Of a stretch of 64,000 nt of DNA, positions 59,800-64,000 are shown in pieces (position 1 is the stretch's first letter; every line of letters starts with the position of its first letter). A program made the position numbers and the translations under genes. Source of the stretch: Lepus europaeus (Eukaryota > Chordata > Mammalia > Lagomorpha > Leporidae); contig NC_084834.1 in assembly GCF_033115175.1 (NCBI RefSeq), positions 123,408,475 to 123,472,474 on the forward strand. Direction: 5' to 3'. The notes under the pieces were generated by a model that saw only the letters and a list, made by a program, of their open reading frames with translations, was not told where the DNA came from and did not search any database.

Positions 59800-61398
59800 T
59801 CACCGGAACAGCAACAACAGAGGCCTCTTGGCATGTTTGTTCTTCCTCTTGGGGGGTTTGCTCCTTCCTCCCAGACGAGGGAGGTTGCCAGGATTCATGG
59901 CCACCTGCTCAGCGATGTGCCCAGCAGCCCCGTGCAGCAGGGACCTTTCCTGGTCAGGATGATGCTTCCTCATCCCTGCGGCAGATCTTGCCTGGTGAAT
60001 GACGATCGCATTGCCAGGCAGCGTGGGCTCCACTGTCCTGAGGCTGAGTGCGCTTGTTGGTCGGTTCTGGGCTCGGAGGGATTGCCACTGACCGAAGGTG
60101 AATTCCTGAGTTGTTTGCTCCAAGTGCTCCTCGGACTCTGCAGCTTCACTAGGGGAAGGCCTTTCCAGCTCTCCTGGTGTGTGCTGGCCGTGTGTGTTGT
60201 CAGCCTCAAAGTCGGATGGTCCCCTGCCTGGAGACACTGCCCCATGTTCTTCTCCAAATCCACTCTTCCGCACATAAAACAGCACGTAGGCCCTTTGATT
60301 CAGGACACAAGTGATGTCACAGGCAGTTACCTTAGCGTCATCCATTTTATACCAGTGGCCAGTGCCAGCTTTGACATAGCAGAAGTAGTGTCCTGATTGA
60401 CACCTGCGGCCAACATGGACGAGAACCGCATAGAGAACATAGTGCAGTGGCCTCCCGTTCTGCTGAGACATGTAAGGTCTCATGTCCAGGCACTCGGGAT
60501 AGTGCACTTGTCCTCCGAGTTTCTCACCCGTGAAAGCAGAAAACCGTTTCAATACCAAGAGAAGCACGTCGCCAGCCGATTGCAAGGTGAGTGTCTTGGA
60601 AGCAGCTGTCTTCTTTAGGCAGGTAGCACAGTGATAGGCGTTTTCTCCATCCAGCTCTTCAGGTTGCACCAAGTGCTGCAAAGCTTGCTCCACACTGTCG
60701 GCTGTCTGGATATCCAACGCGATCTCCAGGTAAGGGTCCAAGGTGTCTGAGATGCCTTGGCACTGGAGACATTGGATTTGAGACCTCCAGTGTCCTCCAA
60801 ATAGCTGCTGGGATGGAGCTTTGTCCTCTTGGGGAGCCACCGCGTTCATGAGCCCAGGCAGACCTGCTGCCTTCAGGACATCCAGAGCAAACATCAGAAA
60901 TTCGTGGGCGTCTTCCTGCCTGTTTGTGTGAAAGCCAGCAGCCAGCACTTGACAGGGCTGGATCACGTCCCCAGGACTGTGGAGGGCCCCGAGAAAGTGA
61001 GTTTCCACGGCACACAGAATGCAGCGATCCGCGCGACGGCAGCTTTGAGAATGCACCTGGGACAGCATATAGTTGGCGAGGGGTGGGGTATACGTGAGAC
61101 ACTGCAGGGCTGCATTCAGGTAGCAGGTGTTGCCCGTATTCTGCAGACCGGCCCCAATGCCATAAGGTCTCTTCCAGCTGCAGCTCAGAGAAGCTCCTCC
61201 ACTGGGAGCCAGATGGGTCGGCCCCGAAGCCAAATCACTTTGCAGCTGGAGCTCTTTCTGAGGTGAGGCTGGTGATTTCCCTGGGAGACAAACACCACAA
61301 TGAGCATCATCCCCATCGGAGTTAGAATGTGCAAGTGGGAGTTTGTGCAAGTCATTCAAGTGGAACTCACCTTCCTTGAGAGGTGAAGCAGCCATCAT
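59800..61398 (-). CDS. USP17L: USP17-like deubiquitinase, copy 9
   Basis: Full 532-aa frame (ATG 61,396-61,398), catalytic triad and zinc cysteines intact. It is the most distinct intact copy at protein level. Changes are Q9E (PLKEGEF), G383E and T387A in the linker just after the catalytic domain, and D436G (FTFGQWQ). Q9E sits at the candidate splice donor and leaves AAG|GTGAGT unchanged. D436G is shared with copy 10. Upstream it carries CTACCTGGGG and GGATACGG as in copies 2 and 4. Confidence 0.94.
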   Translation of the reverse strand: MMAASPLKEGEFHLNDLHKLPLAHSNSDGDDAHCGVCLPGKSPASPQKELQLQSDLASGPTHLAPSGGASLSCSWKRPYGIGAGLQNTGNTCYLNAALQCLTYTPPLANYMLSQVHSQSCRRADRCILCAVETHFLGALHSPGDVIQPCQVLAAGFHTNRQEDAHEFLMFALDVLKAAGLPGLMNAVAPQEDKAPSQQLFGGHWRSQIQCLQCQGISDTLDPYLEIALDIQTADSVEQALQHLVQPEELDGENAYHCATCLKKTAASKTLTLQSAGDVLLLVLKRFSAFTGEKLGGQVHYPECLDMRPYMSQQNGRPLHYVLYAVLVHVGRRCQSGHYFCYVKAGTGHWYKMDDAKVTACDITCVLNQRAYVLFYVRKSGFGEEHGAVSPGRGPSDFEADNTHGQHTPGELERPSPSEAAESEEHLEQTTQEFTFGQWQSLRAQNRPTSALSLRTVEPTLPGNAIVIHQARSAAGMRKHHPDQERSLLHGAAGHIAEQVAMNPGNLPRLGGRSKPPKRKNKHAKRPLLLLFR

Positions 61399-61957
61399 GT
61401 CTCCAGGAGCCACTGTCACAAGGCAGCAAGATGCTTCCGTCTCTCAGACTGTCCTCCAAGGTTCACCCGGTCGGTCCTCTCCCCGCACCTTTTCTAGTCC
61501 ACACTACACGCCACACCCTGGACCTGCTACAGGACCCACCCATCAGCTTCCAGCCCTTCATGGGATTAGGGGCCTTAGGGTGTGGTCTCACGCCCTGACA
61601 GCCTCTGGGCCTTTAGCCACTTGATTACACTACCTGGGGAAGATGCATGTGAAGGATACGGCTTTCATCTGCCTTGTGGAACTTGGTTGCCATGATGTGC
61701 TTCTGGGTGCCTTGGAGTTCTTCAAGGAACACAAAGAAGAATGCTGCAGAGACTGATGGCTGAAAGCAGGTTGTTGTGTTTCTTTTTTGGAGCCCTAATA
61801 AAGGAACATTTTCACTTTTTTTCGTTTTGCAATTATTTACATATTCTCCAAAGAAGCTTTTGAGGTATGGAATACAACCCTTCCAACCCTTCTCCTCATT
61901 CATCTGCCATTCCCCGTCCCATTCTCCACTACGATATATTTTCTTCTTTGTAAATGT

Positions 61958-62008
61958 GTATTTATTTATTTGAAAGCTAGTGTTACACAGATCGAGGAGA
62001 GGCAGAGT

Positions 62009-62039
<31 letters not shown>

Positions 62040-62301
62040 GGTTCCATCCGATTACTCCCTCCCCAACTGGCCCCAACGGCCAGAGCTGCACCAATGCGGA
62101 GCCAGGAGCTAGGAGCTTGCTCCATGTCTCCCATGCGGGTACAGGTGGCCAAGGGCTTGGGCCATCTTCTCCTGCTATCCAAGGCCATAACAGAGAGCTG
62201 GATTGGAAGTGGAGCAGCCGGGTCTCAAACCAGCGCCCATGTGGGTTGCCGGCGGCATTTCAGGACAGGGCTTTAACCCACTGCACCACAGCCACGGCCC
62301 C
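61958..62301 (-). mobile_element. C-repeat SINE-b between copies 9 and 10
   Basis: SINE-b with the shortest GA run of the array (about 62,019-62,039). Confidence 0.87.
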
Positions 62302-62313
62302 TATACTACTTTT

Positions 62314-62701
62314 CTAAGATTTACATATCAATTTGAAAGGTGCAGTTAATTAGAGGCACTGGGAGGGAAGCAAGAAGGGATTAGGAGTGAAAGAGATAGA
62401 GATAGAGATAGAGATAGAGATAGAGAGAGAGAGAGAGAGAGAGATTGTCCTTCCACTGGTTCATTCCCGAAATTGCCACGACAGGCGAGCTGTGCCTATC
62501 CACATCCTTGAGCCAGGAGCTTCTTCCAGGTCTCCCCTGTAGGTACAGAGGCCCAAGGTTGTCAGCCACCTTGTCCTGCTTTTCCAGGCCATAACAGAGA
62601 GCTGGATCGGAAGTCAAGCAGCTGGCTCTCGAACCAGTGCCCATATGGGATCCCAGCACGGCAGGTGGCAGCTTGACCTGCTATGCCACGGTGCTGGCCC
62701 C
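62314..62701 (-). mobile_element. C-repeat SINE-a between copies 9 and 10
   Basis: Its GA tract has an expanded GATAGA block (five repeats, 62,394-62,425) and the GAGATTGTCC form. Confidence 0.87.
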
Positions 62702-63622
62702 TCCGTGATGTGTTGATACGTGCTTCCATTTCTGAAATGAAACAAAGAAGAACGCTGGAAAGACTCATCGTTGAAACTAGGTTTCTTTATTGGGTAAACC
62801 CTTAGAAAGGCATACTTTAATTTCCTTGTTTTAGGTTTACAGTTTGTAATGGTTTCCTTTATTTCAAACATGGCACACACACACCCACACACCCACACAC
62901 TCACACACACCTGTTTGAAAACACATTTCACAGTTAACTCTCATAATGCAATTCATTAAGGACAGAGGTCCTGTGTGGAGGTTAGTACACTGTGATTTCC
63001 GTTGTGAATTTAACAACCACAAACGGTGGCAATTCTGGAGCATTAAGGGCTCCTGTTCAGTAGCATGGGATGACCACACAATGTTGTTGATGCTTAAAGA
63101 CAACGGTTGATTTCCAGAGGCTCCTAGGAGGTCAAACGAAACTGCCAGGGACTGTGACAACCTGAGGCCATACCTTGTGGTAAGAGAGAGGGCCAGGAGG
63201 TTCGGTTCGCCCTGGCTATTGACTTCGAGAAATCTGTCACCAGACTTCCATGAGAGGTGATGGAGAGGAAAGCATGAAGCATTGTGGTTTGTAGCCCAAC
63301 GAGAAGGAGGCCGGTACTCCCCATCTTTCTCAGCGGCATCAGAATGCCTTCATGAAGCACAGAGTTCTGTGCCTGCAATCTCAACAATCGCTTAGTGACA
63401 CGCGGTAAAGCTCACATCTCTATCCAACCTTGTGGCCTCACACAAAACACAGTGTCTCAGCCCTTGCCAATGCAGGAGACATATCCATTTGGTTCCAACC
63501 TAAGATTCCAATTCCCCCTTAGGACAGTTAATAAGGACAAACCCTTTGCACTTGCAACTCCAAACACGGAACTCGTGCACTGTCACCCAACCACATAACC
63601 GGGACGTACTCTTTCACTAACA

Positions 63623-64000
63623 TCACCGGAACAGCAACAACAGAGGCCTCTTGGCATGTTTGTTCTTCCTCTTGGGGGGTTTGCTCCTTCCTCCCAGACG
63701 AGGGAGGTTGCCAGGATTCATGGCCACCTGCTCAGCGATGTGCCCAGCAGCCCCGTGCAGCAGGGACCTTTCCTGGTCAGGATGATGCTTCCTCATCCCT
63801 GCGGCAGATCTTGCCTGGTGAATGACGATCGCATTGCCAGGCAGCGTGGGCTCCACTGTCCTGAGGCTGAGTGCGCTTGTTGGTCGGTTCTGGGCTCGGA
63901 GGGATTGCCACTGACCGAAGGTGAATTCCTGAGTTGTTTGCTCCAAGTGCTCCTCGGACTCTGCAGCTTCACTAGGGGAAGGCCTTTCCAGCTCTCCTGG
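63623..64000 (-). CDS. USP17L: USP17-like deubiquitinase, copy 10 (cut by window edge)
   Basis: Last 125 codons plus stop of another copy, open to the window edge. It shows the C-terminal tail only ([18 protein letters not shown] to LLLLFR), with G436 as in copy 9 and N520. The catalytic domain lies beyond 64,000, so whether the copy is intact is unknown. Confidence 0.9.
   Translation of the reverse strand, partial: PGELERPSPSEAAESEEHLEQTTQEFTFGQWQSLRAQNRPTSALSLRTVEPTLPGNAIVIHQARSAAGMRKHHPDQERSLLHGAAGHIAEQVAMNPGNLPRLGGRSKPPKRKNKHAKRPLLLLFR

Larger units (their letters stand above)
27842..64000 (-). repeat. USP17-like tandem (megasatellite) array, about 9.5 units
   Basis: Head-to-tail units of about 3.83 kb, all in one orientation. 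Approximate units: 27,842-31,597; 31,608-35,443; 35,454-39,289; 39,301-43,136; 43,148-46,979; 46,991-50,814; 50,826-54,645; 54,656-58,476; 58,489-62,301; 62,314-64,000 (cut). Distances between successive stop codons are 3826, 3845, 3847, 3845, 3847, 3831, 3827, 3835 and 3823 bp. The visible length changes I traced lie in GA and CA tracts. Each unit contains, in gene order, a SINE, an upstream region, an intronless-looking 1,599-bp USP frame, a downstream region with poly-A signals and a second SINE. Sequence between units is nearly identical. The array continues beyond the right edge. Confidence 0.97.

Noticed and set aside
27842-64000. CRISPR-like array of regularly spaced repeats
   Set aside because: Units are 3.8 kb, contain genes and SINEs, and sit in a mammalian genome context. 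There are no short repeats with unique spacers.

Overview
The window is mammalian nuclear DNA, most likely from a rabbit or close leporid. The evidence is the repeat content: lagomorph L1 elements with a characteristic 3' UTR, and tRNA-derived C-repeat SINEs (CSINE) that end in a polypyrimidine/A-rich tail. There is no bacterial-style gene organisation. Essentially everything recognisable, genes and retroelements alike, lies on the minus strand.

Left part (1-27,841): a retrotransposon nest. A nearly intact L1 (L1-1, 1 to about 5,962) has a complete-length ORF2 spoiled by one extra base, an ORF1 broken by a small deletion, and a 5' UTR. It abuts a plus-strand SINE remnant and about 1.8 kb of featureless DNA. 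From 7,858 a truncated L1 (L1-A) is followed by an L1 (L1-B) that has been split twice. One interruption is a composite insert (14,271-17,380) holding an L1 3' end and a degraded retroviral gag-like segment. The other is a second full-length L1 (L1-C, 17,548-25,198) with a 13-bp target-site duplication. Three C-repeat SINEs sit inside or at the edge of this nest. A 20-bp near-match at 7,841 and 27,836 suggests the whole nest entered one site immediately beside the gene array.

Right part (27,842-64,000): a tandem array of about 3.83-kb units, running past the window edge. Each unit carries one USP17-like (DUB family) ubiquitin-specific protease reading frame of 1,599 bp (532 aa from the first ATG), about 560 bp of upstream sequence, about 0.9 kb of downstream sequence and a pair of C-repeat SINEs. 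Ten copies are visible: seven full-length open frames (copies 1, 3, 5, 6, 7, 8, 9), two with the same nonsense codon (copies 2 and 4) and one cut by the window edge (copy 10). The architecture parallels the human RS447 megasatellite, which is built of USP17 units.

The array is internally structured. Copies 2-3 and 4-5 form a duplicated two-unit block with exactly 7,692 bp spacing, copies 7 and 8 are a recent pair, copy 6 looks mosaic, and the outermost left unit is the most diverged. In every unit a strong splice donor, branch point and acceptor outline a possible 90-nt in-frame intron after codon 9, the position where I recall the mouse Dub genes having their intron. The encoded enzymes would remove ubiquitin from substrates. 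The window shows no partner genes.
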